From assembly GCA_015520105.1 (NCBI GenBank), contig WAQT01000017.1:1-18585 (forward strand): 18,585 nt of DNA, in the 5' to 3' direction. Position 1 is the stretch's first letter; each line of letters opens with the position of its first letter. Positions 6,215 through 14,030 of this stretch are shown in pieces. Both the position numbers and the translations under genes were made by a program. Below the pieces are notes generated by a model. It searched no databases, was not told the origin of the DNA, and worked only from the letters and a program-made list of their open reading frames with translations. This DNA comes from Candidatus Aenigmatarchaeota archaeon. GTDB taxonomy: Archaea; Aenigmatarchaeota; Aenigmatarchaeia; QMZP01.

Positions 6215-7645
6215 ATGCCCCAACTTAGTAAATGGAAGGGAAAGGATTCCATCGAGTTCTCTGAAAGCGTGAGGAAGGGAGAGGTTGATTTTGAAAGCTT
6301 CTATCGGGAGCTTTTCATTGAACTGAAGAGAATTAATAAAAAGTATGGCGTGTTCGTCACGCTCGCTTCTCCAGAGGGGCTGGACGCTCCCGGAAGAGGG
6401 AGGATTGCAGGCGTTCCGGTCTCTGTGAAGGACAACATATGCACAAAGGGCATGAGAACCACTGCAGGAAGCAGGATTCTTGAGGATTACGTTCCTGTAT
6501 TTGACGCTGCAGTTGTCTCGAGTGTGAGGAAGGAAGGAGGCGTTGTCGTGGGGAAGACCTCCATGGACGAATTCGGTTTCGGGACATTCTCCACGAACTC
6601 GGCCTACTCTGTGCCAAGGAACCCGTGGGATGAGTCAAGGTGCTGCGGAGGCTCTTCAGGCGGGGCTGCGGCTCTTGTGTCCGCTCTGGACTATCCTCAC
6701 ATAGCTATTGGACAGTCAACCGGGGGGAGTATATCCGCTCCCGCGAGCTTCTGCGGGGTTGTGGGCCTCACCCCAACATATGGAAGGGTGTCCAGATTCG
6801 GCCTTATAGACTACGCGAACTCCCTTGACAAGATAGGCCCGATAGCGAAGACTGTCAGGGAGGCAGCGCTTATGCTGTCCGTGATAGCGGGCAAGGATGA
6901 GAGGGATTTCACGACAGAGGGAAAGAGGGAAGACTTCACCAAATATATCGCTAAGGATATCAAAGGCGTGAGGATAGCTGTCCCGAAAGAATACTTCGGC
7001 GATGGGATCGATGAGGGGGTGAAGAAAAGGATTTGGGATGCAATAGGGACACTGGAATCCCATGGAGCGAAGTGGGAAGAGGTATCCCTTCCGTCCACGG
7101 AACTGGGGATAGCGACCTACTATATAATCGCGACATCCGAGGCCTCCACGAACCTCGCGAGATATTGCGGGATGAGGTACGGAGCTGAGGGAGAGATAAA
7201 GGGCGACTTCAACGAATACTTCTCGGAAATCAGAACAAAATATTTCGGAAAGGAAGCGAAAAGGAGGATACTTCTCGGGACATTCTCCCGCATGTCCGGA
7301 TACAGGGACCAGTATTACATGAAGGCGCTGAAAATCAGGACATTGATAATCAGGGAGTTCAGGAAGGTTTTCAGGACGCATGATGTCCTTATTTCTCCGA
7401 CCATGCCCGTGATTGCTCCGAAGTTCTCAGAGATAGAGGGGATGTCTCCTCTGGAGGTTTACATGATGGACACCCTTACAGTGCCGCAGAATCTCGCCGG
7501 CATGCCAAGCGTCTCGGTTCCGTGCGGACTCCACAAGGGAATGCCTGTAGGAATGCATGTTATAGGAAACCACTTCCAGGAAGGGAAGGTTATAAGGGTT
7601 TCTGACTTCTGGGAGAGGGTATCCGGCTTTCCCCGGACGAAATAA
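6215..7645 (+). CDS. gatA: Glu-tRNA(Gln)/Asp-tRNA(Asn) amidotransferase subunit A, 476 aa
   Basis: GatA releases ammonia from glutamine and feeds it to GatB for amidation of Glu-tRNA(Gln) or Asp-tRNA(Asn). The amidase-signature triad is visible: Lys72 (VSVKDN), Ser148 (GGSSGG) and Ser172 (TGGS). GVVGLTPTYGRVSRFG and the NSLDKIGP motif favour GatA over other amidases, and the length is typical (about 480). Oddly, the normally conserved GSDTGGSIR reads GQSTGGSIS, losing both the Asp and the Arg of the amidase signature. gatB and gatC are not in the window. There is no ribosome binding site; a TATA box 25 bases upstream suggests a leaderless message. A non-Gat amidase is possible but less likely. 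Confidence 0.87.
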   Translation: MPQLSKWKGKDSIEFSESVRKGEVDFESFYRELFIELKRINKKYGVFVTLASPEGLDAPGRGRIAGVPVSVKDNICTKGMRTTAGSRILEDYVPVFDAAVVSSVRKEGGVVVGKTSMDEFGFGTFSTNSAYSVPRNPWDESRCCGGSSGGAAALVSALDYPHIAIGQSTGGSISAPASFCGVVGLTPTYGRVSRFGLIDYANSLDKIGPIAKTVREAALMLSVIAGKDERDFTTEGKREDFTKYIAKDIKGVRIAVPKEYFGDGIDEGVKKRIWDAIGTLESHGAKWEEVSLPSTELGIATYYIIATSEASTNLARYCGMRYGAEGEIKGDFNEYFSEIRTKYFGKEAKRRILLGTFSRMSGYRDQYYMKALKIRTLIIREFRKVFRTHDVLISPTMPVIAPKFSEIEGMSPLEVYMMDTLTVPQNLAGMPSVSVPCGLHKGMPVGMHVIGNHFQEGKVIRVSDFWERVSGFPRTK

Positions 7646-7650
7646 ATATA
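7643..7650 (+). promoter_or_regulatory. TATA-box promoter for topA
   Basis: TAAATATA overlaps the gatA stop codon and is centred about 26 bases before the topA ATG, implying a leaderless transcript independent of gatA. Confidence 0.55.
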
Positions 7651-7672
7651 AATGAAGCCATAGATTAAGGGT

Positions 7673-9766
7673 ATGGGCTACACGTTGATAATAACTGAGA
7701 AGCCTTCGGCTGCGAACAAGATAGCAAACGCTCTTGCTGACGGAGAAGTGAAGAAACTCGAGAGGTCCGGGGCTTCCTATTACAGAATCTCCAGGAATGG
7801 GAAGGAGATTATTGTTGTTCCCGCAGTAGGGCATCTTTTCAGGCTCGATGAAGAGAAGAAGAACCATAAGTGGACGTATCCTGTTTTCTCGGTGAAGTGG
7901 GTTCCGAGCTTCACAGAGAAGGGGAGCGACTGGTCGAGGAAGTATTACAGGAACATAGAGAGTCTCTCGAAAGGGGCGGACGAGTTCATATCCGCATGCG
8001 ACTATGATATCGAGGGTTCTGTGATAGCGTACAACATACTGAGGTTTATATGCGGGACAGAGAAGGGAAGGAGAATGAGGTTCTCCACGCTCACAAAACC
8101 GGACCTCGTGGAGGCGTACGAGAATGCGATGAAGACGCTTGACTTCCCGCAGATAGAGGCCGGCCTCGCGAGGCACGAGATGGACTGGTACTTCGGGATA
8201 AACCTTTCAAGAGCGCTGACGCTTGCCCTTGAGAAGGCCGGAGGGTTCTGGACGCTCTCTACCGGAAGGGTGCAGGGGCCCACCCTGAAGATACTGAACG
8301 ACAGGCAGAAGGAGATAAGGAGATTCAAGCCCGTCCCGTACTGGGAGGTGGAGCTCGATGCGCTGATAAACGGGAACGCGGTGCAGGCATCCCATGTAGA
8401 GGACAAGTTCTGGGAGAAGGAAAAGGCGGAGAGCGTATTCGAGAAGTGCAAAGGGCAGGACGGGACTGTTGCTGAGGTCGAGAAGAGGCAGGTCAGGCAG
8501 AACCCCCCGTTTCCGTTCGACCTCACGAGCCTGCAGAGGGAAGCATATTCCCTTTTCGGATATTCCCCGAAACAGACCCTTGACATAGCGCAGTCGCTTT
8601 ACGAGCAGGCGCTGATATCCTATCCGAGAACGAGCAGCCAGAAGCTGCCGAGAAAGATAGGGTATCGAAGGATACTGGAATCCCTCTCCCAGCAGGACGC
8701 CTATTCGTCCCTGTGCGGGAAGATTCTTTCCAAGGGATTCCTGAAGCCGAACGAGGGGAAGAAGGAGGACCCCGCGCACCCCGCTATATACCCGACAGGG
8801 AGCAAGCCCAAGGGTCTGAATTCTTACCAAAAGAAAGTTTACGACCTGATAGTGAGGAGGTTCCTTGCGGTGTTCGGGGAGGCAGCAGTCAGGGAGCAGG
8901 TGAGGATTGAGATAGACATAAATGGGGAGAGGTTCGCGGCGAACGGAGTGACCACGCTGAAGGAGAACTGGATAGAGTTCTACAAGCCCTACGCGAGGTT
9001 CAAGGAACAGGCACTCCCGGAGGTTGGTAAGGGAGAAAGCGTGGAGAACAGAGAGATAAGGATTATTGACAAGGAGACCCAGCCGCCAAGCAGGTTCTCT
9101 CAGGCCTCGATACTCAAGGAGATGGAGAATCTCGGTCTCGGAACAAAGGCCACCAGGGCGCAGATTCTTCAGACTCTCTACGACAGGGGATACATCAGGG
9201 AGAGGTCGATAGAGGTGACAGAGCTCGGCGAGGCTGTGGTTAGCGCGCTGGAGAAGCACTCGCCGGAGATAGTGTCTGTTGAGCTCACGAGAAGGTTTGA
9301 GAGCGAAATGGAGAGCATAGAGAAGGGAAAGAAGAGGAGGGAGGAGATTCTCGAGGCTGCAAGGAGAGAGCTGGAGAGAATACTTTCGGATTTCAGGAAG
9401 CATGAGGTTGACATAGGCAGGGAGATTCTGGAGGCGGTGAAGGAGTATGAGAAGGACATTCATACTGTGGGGAAGTGCGAGAAGTGCGGTGGTGATTTGA
9501 GGATAATCCATTCCAAGAAGAGCGGGAAAAGGTTCGTGGGCTGCACGAACTACCCCACGTGCAGCAATTCATTTCCCCTCCCGCAGTTCGGTTACATAAC
9601 GGTTATATCAAGGCAGTGCAAGAAGTGCGGCCTGAAGATGATATCCGTGAAGAGCAGGGGGAAGAGGCCGTGGAGAATGTGCATCCGCTGCGGGTTCGAG
9701 AAGAAGGGCAAGACAAAACCGTCAGCATCCAAGGGTTCGGGTAAGAAAACAAGAATGGGGAAATAA
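7673..9766 (+). CDS. topA: Archaeal DNA topoisomerase I (type IA), 697 aa
   Basis: Type IA topoisomerases relax negatively supercoiled DNA through a 5'-phosphotyrosine intermediate. The N-terminal Toprim domain shows Glu9 (TEKPSAA) and the acidic triad Asp110-x-Asp112-x-Glu114. The catalytic tyrosine is Tyr317 in ISYPRTSS, preceded by QGPTLKIL and followed by GTKATRAQIL, a typical core motif. Two zinc ribbons close the protein: CEKCGGD (from Cys602) with CTNYPTC, and CKKCGLK with CIRCG. The C-terminal tail is Lys/Ser-rich. The length suits archaeal TopA. It starts 27 bases after gatA with its own TATA box. The stop directly abuts the convergent zinc-ribbon gene. No helicase domain is present, so it is not reverse gyrase. 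Confidence 0.95.
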   Translation: MGYTLIITEKPSAANKIANALADGEVKKLERSGASYYRISRNGKEIIVVPAVGHLFRLDEEKKNHKWTYPVFSVKWVPSFTEKGSDWSRKYYRNIESLSKGADEFISACDYDIEGSVIAYNILRFICGTEKGRRMRFSTLTKPDLVEAYENAMKTLDFPQIEAGLARHEMDWYFGINLSRALTLALEKAGGFWTLSTGRVQGPTLKILNDRQKEIRRFKPVPYWEVELDALINGNAVQASHVEDKFWEKEKAESVFEKCKGQDGTVAEVEKRQVRQNPPFPFDLTSLQREAYSLFGYSPKQTLDIAQSLYEQALISYPRTSSQKLPRKIGYRRILESLSQQDAYSSLCGKILSKGFLKPNEGKKEDPAHPAIYPTGSKPKGLNSYQKKVYDLIVRRFLAVFGEAAVREQVRIEIDINGERFAANGVTTLKENWIEFYKPYARFKEQALPEVGKGESVENREIRIIDKETQPPSRFSQASILKEMENLGLGTKATRAQILQTLYDRGYIRERSIEVTELGEAVVSALEKHSPEIVSVELTRRFESEMESIEKGKKRREEILEAARRELERILSDFRKHEVDIGREILEAVKEYEKDIHTVGKCEKCGGDLRIIHSKKSGKRFVGCTNYPTCSNSFPLPQFGYITVISRQCKKCGLKMISVKSRGKRPWRMCIRCGFEKKGKTKPSASKGSGKKTRMGK

Positions 9767-9862
9767 TTACTCAAGCTCTATCATGCACTCGTGGCAGATG
9801 AAGTAGCTGACTCCCATGTTCATGTCCTCGAAATCCTGTCCGCATTCCACGCATATCAGCAT
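9767..9862 (-). CDS. 31-aa zinc-ribbon microprotein
   Basis: A very short gene encodes MLICVECGQDF, a short linker with Met and Gly, then YFICHECMIELE. The two Cys-x2-Cys pairs (residues 4/7 and 23/26), 15 residues apart, form a complete four-cysteine zinc ribbon. It is supported by AGGTGA exactly four bases before the ATG, a TATA-like element about 35 bases upstream (9894-9901) and a stop immediately against the topA stop. It might bind nucleic acid or a protein partner, but no function can be assigned. Antisense chance is unlikely given the regular cysteine spacing and the ribosome binding site. Confidence 0.7.
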   Translation of the reverse strand: MLICVECGQDFEDMNMGVSYFICHECMIELE

Positions 9863-9893
9863 GCTCTCACCTGAGTATTTTTATTGGGAAACG

Positions 9894-9901
9894 AATATTT
9901 A
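9894..9901. promoter_or_regulatory. Near-symmetric TATA element between the zinc-ribbon and methylase genes
   Basis: AATATTTA reads TAAATATT on the other strand. Its centre is about 26 bases from the AGGTGA leader of the minus-strand zinc-ribbon gene and about 24 bases from the ATG at 9921 of the plus-strand methylase, so one element could serve both directions. Confidence 0.45.
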
Positions 9902-9914
9902 ACGATTTCGGTGA

Positions 9915-11072
9915 ATGGTTATGTACAGGATGAGCGAGAAGCTGGAGTGGGGAAAGCTCGCCACGTTTGTTCCGAACAAACGGCTTCCTGTCTACAACTG
10001 GTTCTACTACAAGGAGGGCTTCGCGAGGGAGCTTGTGTTCAGGGTCGCGGAGACGTTCTCCCTCGGAGAGGGGAGTGTTGTGCTCGACCCATTTTGCGGG
10101 GCAGGGACGACTCCGCTGGCGTGCAGGGAGATGGGGATGAACTGCTTCGCTTTCGACGTGCATCCTGTCTCTGTGTTCGTATCCTCTGTCAAGACAAGGG
10201 ACTACGACACCGGGATTTTGAGAGAGAGCGCAAGAGAGATTCTGGAGACAAGATTCAGGAGAATCTCCCTTCCGAAGGACAGGCTTATACGGAGGACATT
10301 CAAGAAAGAGACTCTTGAGGACATAATCCTGTTCAGGGAGGAGATAGCGGGGATTGAGGACGAGAAGGTAAGGGAGTTTCTTCTCCTTGGCCTGATGAAT
10401 GCGGCGATGAAAGCGAGCTATGTGTTCAAGGACGGCGCTGTGCTGAGATTCAGGAAGAGGCATGTTCCGCCTCTCAGGCAGATGTTCAGGAGGCAGGTGC
10501 ACAGGATGATAAGGGATTTGGAGGGTTTCAAAACGAGGGAGTGCGAAACCAGGGTGGGGTTCGGGGACGCGAGGTCTCTCCCCCTTCCGGACTGCTCTGT
10601 GGACGCGGTGATAACCTCTCCTCCATATCTCAACAAGATAGAATATACAAGGGTTTACGAGATAGAGCAGAGGCTGTTTCTGGGGTTCATGAAAGGGATT
10701 CCGCCTGTCAGGTCATACATCGGTTCGCTGGACAGGAAAGGGACCGGAAGGAAGGAGATAGAGGATGCTCTTGGCAGAGATGCGGACAGCCTTCCTGAGG
10801 GAGCGGTTCCCTACTTCGCTGACATGAAGAGGGCTATTGAGGAGATGCACAGGGTGTGCAGGAGCGGCGGGAGGGTCGCTCTTGTCGTCGGGAACGGCTG
10901 CTTCCCCGACAGGGTGGTGGAGTCGGACATACTCCTGAGCAGGATTGCCGAGAACGCGGGTTTCACAGTGAAGAACATTATTGTGCTGAACAAGAGGTGG
11001 TGCACACGCCACAGGGTGGAGAAGGTCGGCATCGCGAGGGAGAGCCTTCTGCTATGGAAGAAGGAGGAATAA
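9915..11072 (+). CDS. DNA methylase family protein (N4/N6-type), orphan, 385 aa
   Basis: A Rossmann-type SAM-dependent methyltransferase. Motif I is LDPFCGAGTT (around residues 57-66), and the catalytic motif IV is TSPPY (234-238), the Ser-Pro-Pro-Tyr form typical of amino-methyltransferases acting on cytosine N4 or adenine N6. Motif I precedes IV. A region of about 160 mostly charged residues lies between them and may be a target-recognition insert. A later stretch, GGRVALVVGNG, fits another strand of the fold. No restriction enzyme is adjacent, so it is an orphan methylase or an RNA-directed relative (TRM11-like enzymes share the motifs). The start may be ATG 9915, 9921 or 9930; the TATA distance favours 9921. 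The gene is followed by two T6 runs. Confidence 0.8.
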   Translation: MVMYRMSEKLEWGKLATFVPNKRLPVYNWFYYKEGFARELVFRVAETFSLGEGSVVLDPFCGAGTTPLACREMGMNCFAFDVHPVSVFVSSVKTRDYDTGILRESAREILETRFRRISLPKDRLIRRTFKKETLEDIILFREEIAGIEDEKVREFLLLGLMNAAMKASYVFKDGAVLRFRKRHVPPLRQMFRRQVHRMIRDLEGFKTRECETRVGFGDARSLPLPDCSVDAVITSPPYLNKIEYTRVYEIEQRLFLGFMKGIPPVRSYIGSLDRKGTGRKEIEDALGRDADSLPEGAVPYFADMKRAIEEMHRVCRSGGRVALVVGNGCFPDRVVESDILLSRIAENAGFTVKNIIVLNKRWCTRHRVEKVGIARESLLLWKKEE

Positions 11073-11075
11073 GAG

Positions 11076-11102
11076 TTTTTTCCAGAAGGAAGAGAATTTT
11101 TT
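11076..11102 (+). terminator. T-run terminator after the methylase gene
   Basis: Two runs of six T (11076-11081 and 11097-11102) follow the methylase stop. Archaeal RNA polymerase terminates at such runs without needing a hairpin, and none of clear strength is seen here. Confidence 0.5.
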
Positions 11103-11107
11103 GAATT

Positions 11108-12211
11108 TTATCCGCCGCAGCTGGACGAGCTTCCGGAGGCGGATTCCTGACCGAGCGGGCCTATTCCCGGGCTCTCCGCAGAGGAGCTGAGCGTCTGGTT
11201 GCACTCCTCCGGCGGGTTGTTGAAGGCAGAGCATATCACTTTCTTCACGTCCTCAGGGGAGCGGTTCACAGAGACCTGCTGGCCGTTGATTATGAGAGTA
11301 GGGGAGCCGCGCACTCCGTACTGCTGGGCCATCTTGGCGTCTACTGGATACTGCGGGAACCTTCCGAGGTATGTGGACCTGTCCTCGTAGAAGCCTGTTA
11401 TGTTGAACTCCTCGTCAGTCCTCTCGATGCAGGACTGGAGCGAGTTCTCGTCTATTCCTGCTTCGGATATGCACTTCTGGGCGTCGCCGCTCTGCACGAA
11501 GCACGTCAGGTAGTCAAGATATTTGTCTCCCTGCTCCTTCTGTATGCAGTACTGCCTCGTGTTCTCGTCTATCTCCTTCTTCCCGTGCATCGCATACTGC
11601 ACCCAGTTTATGCTGATGTCCGCCTCTGAGCCGAGAAGCTTCATTACAGGAAGCATGGCCTTCTCCATCTGGAGACCGTAGGGACAGTAGGACATCACGA
11701 AGAGGTTGACCTTCGGCCTGTCTGCTTTGGGTACTGTCTGCTGGGGTTGCTGTGTCTGCTGCTCGTTCTGGTTTGTTTCCGGCGGGTTGTCGAGGTCAAC
11801 CACGCCCTGAATCTGGACGAAATATCTTCCGTCCTTCGTGACATACACAGGAATTTCCTTTCCCTGGTATTCAGTGGTCACCTTGTAGAGGCCGAACTCC
11901 TCTTCCACTGACTTGAGCGTGACCCCGCCGGACTTGACGAGGTAGGTATTAATGAAGTCCACAACCTTGCTTCCGACCTCGTCAGGCGCTGCGGCTCCGG
12001 ACGACGCCTGCTGCTTTCCTATAAGCAGGCCGCTTATTCCCGTGAACGGAGAAATGATTACGCCTATCGCAAAGAATGCGGCCGCAACCATCGCGATGTA
12101 GTGCTTCTTTCTGTGGAATATGTCTTCCATCTGGCTGTGGTCATGGCCCGCGTCAGAATCAGTCCCGGGAACGACCTTGTCTTCCATTCCCTTGTATCTT
12201 TTTCTTGACAT
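11108..12211 (-). CDS. Membrane-anchored DsbA/thioredoxin-fold protein, 367 aa
   Basis: A cytosolic N-terminus with His/Asp (DAGHDHSQMED) precedes one membrane helix (about residues 38-65). Next come a linker region (about 80-140) and a Gln/Pro-rich spacer (QNEQQTQQPQQTV), then a thioredoxin-like domain from about residue 166. The active site is MSYCPYG (Cys176), lacking the second Cys of the usual CxxC, while the cis-proline loop is intact (GVRGSPTLIING, Pro304). Further cysteines at 222, 237, 247 and 261 resemble the GILT/DsbA-like layout of some archaeal proteins. The C-terminus is Ser-rich and ends SSSSCGG. A role in extracellular disulfide exchange is inferred. TATA at 12231-12240 gives a leaderless start. 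Confidence 0.82.
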   Translation of the reverse strand: MSRKRYKGMEDKVVPGTDSDAGHDHSQMEDIFHRKKHYIAMVAAAFFAIGVIISPFTGISGLLIGKQQASSGAAAPDEVGSKVVDFINTYLVKSGGVTLKSVEEEFGLYKVTTEYQGKEIPVYVTKDGRYFVQIQGVVDLDNPPETNQNEQQTQQPQQTVPKADRPKVNLFVMSYCPYGLQMEKAMLPVMKLLGSEADISINWVQYAMHGKKEIDENTRQYCIQKEQGDKYLDYLTCFVQSGDAQKCISEAGIDENSLQSCIERTDEEFNITGFYEDRSTYLGRFPQYPVDAKMAQQYGVRGSPTLIINGQQVSVNRSPEDVKKVICSAFNNPPEECNQTLSSSAESPGIGPLGQESASGSSSSCGG

Positions 12212-12230
12212 TCAGTGATAGTTGGGGTGT

Positions 12231-12240
12231 TATATTTAAA
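12231..12240 (-). promoter_or_regulatory. TATA-box promoter for the thioredoxin-fold gene
   Basis: Minus-strand TTTAAATATA is centred about 25 bases from the start codon at 12211, implying a leaderless transcript. Confidence 0.55.
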
Positions 12241-12340
12241 AAGATATGCACCTGTGCTTTGTTGAGTCTTGCGGGAGAGGGGCGACGTGTTTCTCTTTTG
12301 CATCCGCTGGTTGAATGCATCCGGACGACAGAAGAAGCAG

Positions 12341-12354
12341 TTTAATATTTATTA
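12341..12354 (+). promoter_or_regulatory. TATA-box promoter for the fibre-like gene
   Basis: TTTAATATTTATTA lies 22-35 bases before the ATG at 12376. The best-centred part (12347-12354) would make the transcript leaderless. No ribosome binding site is visible. Confidence 0.5.
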
Positions 12355-12375
12355 TGGTTAGACAATAATTAATTA

Positions 12376-13065
12376 ATGGAACTGAAAATATCGATTGAGA
12401 AGAGGCACACGGCCTATATTCTCGCTTCACTCCTGATTCTGACATGGCTGAATTACGCCATAGCATACGGAGGGAACAATCCAGCTGTTGTGGGCCACAA
12501 CGCAGAGGAGATAGGAGAGGGAACGATAGCAGGGACTCTCACTATTTCCGGAGGGAGTGTTGGAATAGGCACGACGAATCCGGGCTCATCGAAGCTCAAG
12601 GTTGAAGGAAATGTTTACGCGACAGGCTCTCTCCAGGCAGATGGCGGGATTATTGTGGACGGAAAGACAATGATATCGGGAACAGGATATTACCACACAG
12701 CGAGGTCTACGGACAACACGCATTACGGATATTTCGAGGTGAGAAGGGAAGACAACAAAAGAGGGGCATACTTCGGCTCAGGCAACGGCGGAAGCAGGGT
12801 GAATCTCTACCTTGACAACGCCGATACGCTCTATATCACTGGCGGGGACGTGGAAGCCACCGGAAACATAAGGGCAAACGATATGTGCATAAAGTCCGGG
12901 ACATGCCTGAGCGACCTGAAGGGGTACACAGGTTCTGTTCTCGTATGGAGGGAAGATTGCGCCTGTTACGGTTCTAGAGATACGTATCTTGACATTTCCA
13001 ATGGGCTGGTCACTGGTGTCAGGACTGTTGACAACTATTGCGATGATGACCCATCAAATTGTTAA
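12376..13065 (+). CDS. Secreted fibre-like protein with GIGTTNP repeat motif, 229 aa
   Basis: A signal peptide is likely: a basic N-terminus, hydrophobic residues about 13-24, and a cut near Ala30 (NYAIA-YGG). The mature part begins with VVGHNAEEIGEGTIAGTL and VGIGTTNPGSSKLKVEGN, a beta-strand-rich motif seen in phage tail-fibre-like and adhesin-like proteins and widespread in secreted proteins of DPANN and candidate-phyla genomes. Repeated turns such as EGNVYATGSL and GDVEATGNIRAND suggest a triple-beta-helix-like shaft. The C-terminal 60 residues hold six cysteines (CIKSGTC, EDCACYG, DNYC, SNC), probably a disulfide-bonded head domain. A surface-binding function is inferred. It is on the opposite strand to its convergent neighbour, the FlaJ/TadC-like gene. 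Confidence 0.8.
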   Translation: MELKISIEKRHTAYILASLLILTWLNYAIAYGGNNPAVVGHNAEEIGEGTIAGTLTISGGSVGIGTTNPGSSKLKVEGNVYATGSLQADGGIIVDGKTMISGTGYYHTARSTDNTHYGYFEVRREDNKRGAYFGSGNGGSRVNLYLDNADTLYITGGDVEATGNIRANDMCIKSGTCLSDLKGYTGSVLVWREDCACYGSRDTYLDISNGLVTGVRTVDNYCDDDPSNC

Positions 13066-13102
13066 ATAAGGTGGTTCATTCTTACCCTAAGCAAGTTCTC
13101 AG

Positions 13103-13107
13103 AAAAA
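13103..13107 (-). terminator. Possible T-run terminator after the FlaJ/TadC-like gene
   Basis: A run of five T on the minus strand lies about 22 bases beyond the stop codon of the gene ending at 13129. It is short, so the call is tentative. Confidence 0.3.
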
Positions 13108-13128
13108 CCAAAGACGCCACATCTTTAT

Positions 13129-14004
13129 TTACTTTCCGGGATAGCTCATCTCTAGGAATGCGAGATAGATAACGTTAGCCGCGACCACGAACCCTATCAT
13201 GAGAATCATGCTCTCTCCTATGCCGAGACCGAAGATGTCGCCTCCTATCATGTTCATCATCACCACCACTGAAATCAGCATCAAGGGGGCTGTGATGAGC
13301 AGCGCAGTGTAGACATCGGAGAGCGTGGAGAGCGTCTTCGAGTATTTCTCCCTTCTCATCCTGTAGTCGAAGAGCGTCTTCTCGGACATCTCGTTCAGGT
13401 AGTATTCGAGATTTCCGCCCCTCTCTATTATCGAGGCAATCCCGTTCAGTATCTGCTTGAGGGTCTTTGAGGGTGTGGTGGATGCAACATTGGCAAGGGC
13501 AGCAACGGAACTCATGCCAAAGGTTTTTATGTTCCTGCTCACAAGGGCCATCTGCCGCGACATCTCACCGTACTCGCGGAATCTTGAGAGAAGCTCGAAC
13601 ATGAACTCCGGAGGTATGCCTGAGGAGGAGAGGGCGCTCATGTGTATGAGAGCGAATGGGAGGTTGCTCTCTATAGACTTGGCGGCTGACTTGGCCTTCT
13701 GGGCAGGATAAAGGTATATCGTGAGGAATGCGAGGGATGCGGTGAGAACAGGAACGAAGATTATATAATAAATCATCTCTATACCCTCAAATCCTATAAC
13801 AAGGTGGAGGGACAGAACAAGCGCAAGTGAGATTGAATAGACAAGGAACACTGTCATGTAGACTATTGAGACCCATGTCCTGAGGAGCATGGAGATTCCT
13901 GCTGACCTGAGCTGCGGCTCGATTGAAGAAAAACTGTTCTCAGTAATCCTTGCGAGCCACCCGAACATCCTGACAGAGAGCTTTCTGTAAAGCCTGAGCA
14001 TCAT
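13129..14004 (-). CDS. Type II/IV secretion system membrane protein, FlaJ/TadC/GspF family, 291 aa
   Basis: Inner-membrane platform proteins of this family sit under pili and type II-like machines and couple the ATPase to assembly. Four hydrophobic segments are visible (about 43-66, 77-98, 233-253, 264-286) flanking a cytoplasmic T2SSF-like helical domain (about 112-232) with typical LPFALIHMSALSSSGI and FGMSSVAALANVASTTPSKTL-type sequence; the latter ends in the family's helical repeat. The length is at the single-domain end of the family. No ATPase or prepilin peptidase is adjacent. It could be the platform for the pilin-like operon at 1428-5817, but it is 7 kb away, so this is inference only. 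No ribosome binding site is evident; a TATA-like element at 14023-14030 suggests a leaderless start. Confidence 0.88.
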   Translation of the reverse strand: MMLRLYRKLSVRMFGWLARITENSFSSIEPQLRSAGISMLLRTWVSIVYMTVFLVYSISLALVLSLHLVIGFEGIEMIYYIIFVPVLTASLAFLTIYLYPAQKAKSAAKSIESNLPFALIHMSALSSSGIPPEFMFELLSRFREYGEMSRQMALVSRNIKTFGMSSVAALANVASTTPSKTLKQILNGIASIIERGGNLEYYLNEMSEKTLFDYRMRREKYSKTLSTLSDVYTALLITAPLMLISVVVMMNMIGGDIFGLGIGESMILMIGFVVAANVIYLAFLEMSYPGK

Positions 14005-14022
14005 TTAATATTTATTCCGTAT

Positions 14023-14030
14023 GTTAATAA
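14023..14030 (-). promoter_or_regulatory. TATA-box promoter for the FlaJ/TadC-like gene
   Basis: Minus-strand TTATTAAC is centred about 23 bases before the start at 14004. A second A/T-rich stretch (14005-14016) is closer and less well placed. Confidence 0.4.

Noticed and set aside
7427..8176. 249-codon minus-strand reading across the gatA-topA junction
   Set aside because: It crosses the intergenic promoter and has no homology or start signal; both plus-strand genes are clearly real.
8207..9511. 434-codon minus-strand reading
   Set aside because: It lies wholly opposite topA, whose motifs are complete. The long frame is an effect of the AGG/GAG-rich codon use.
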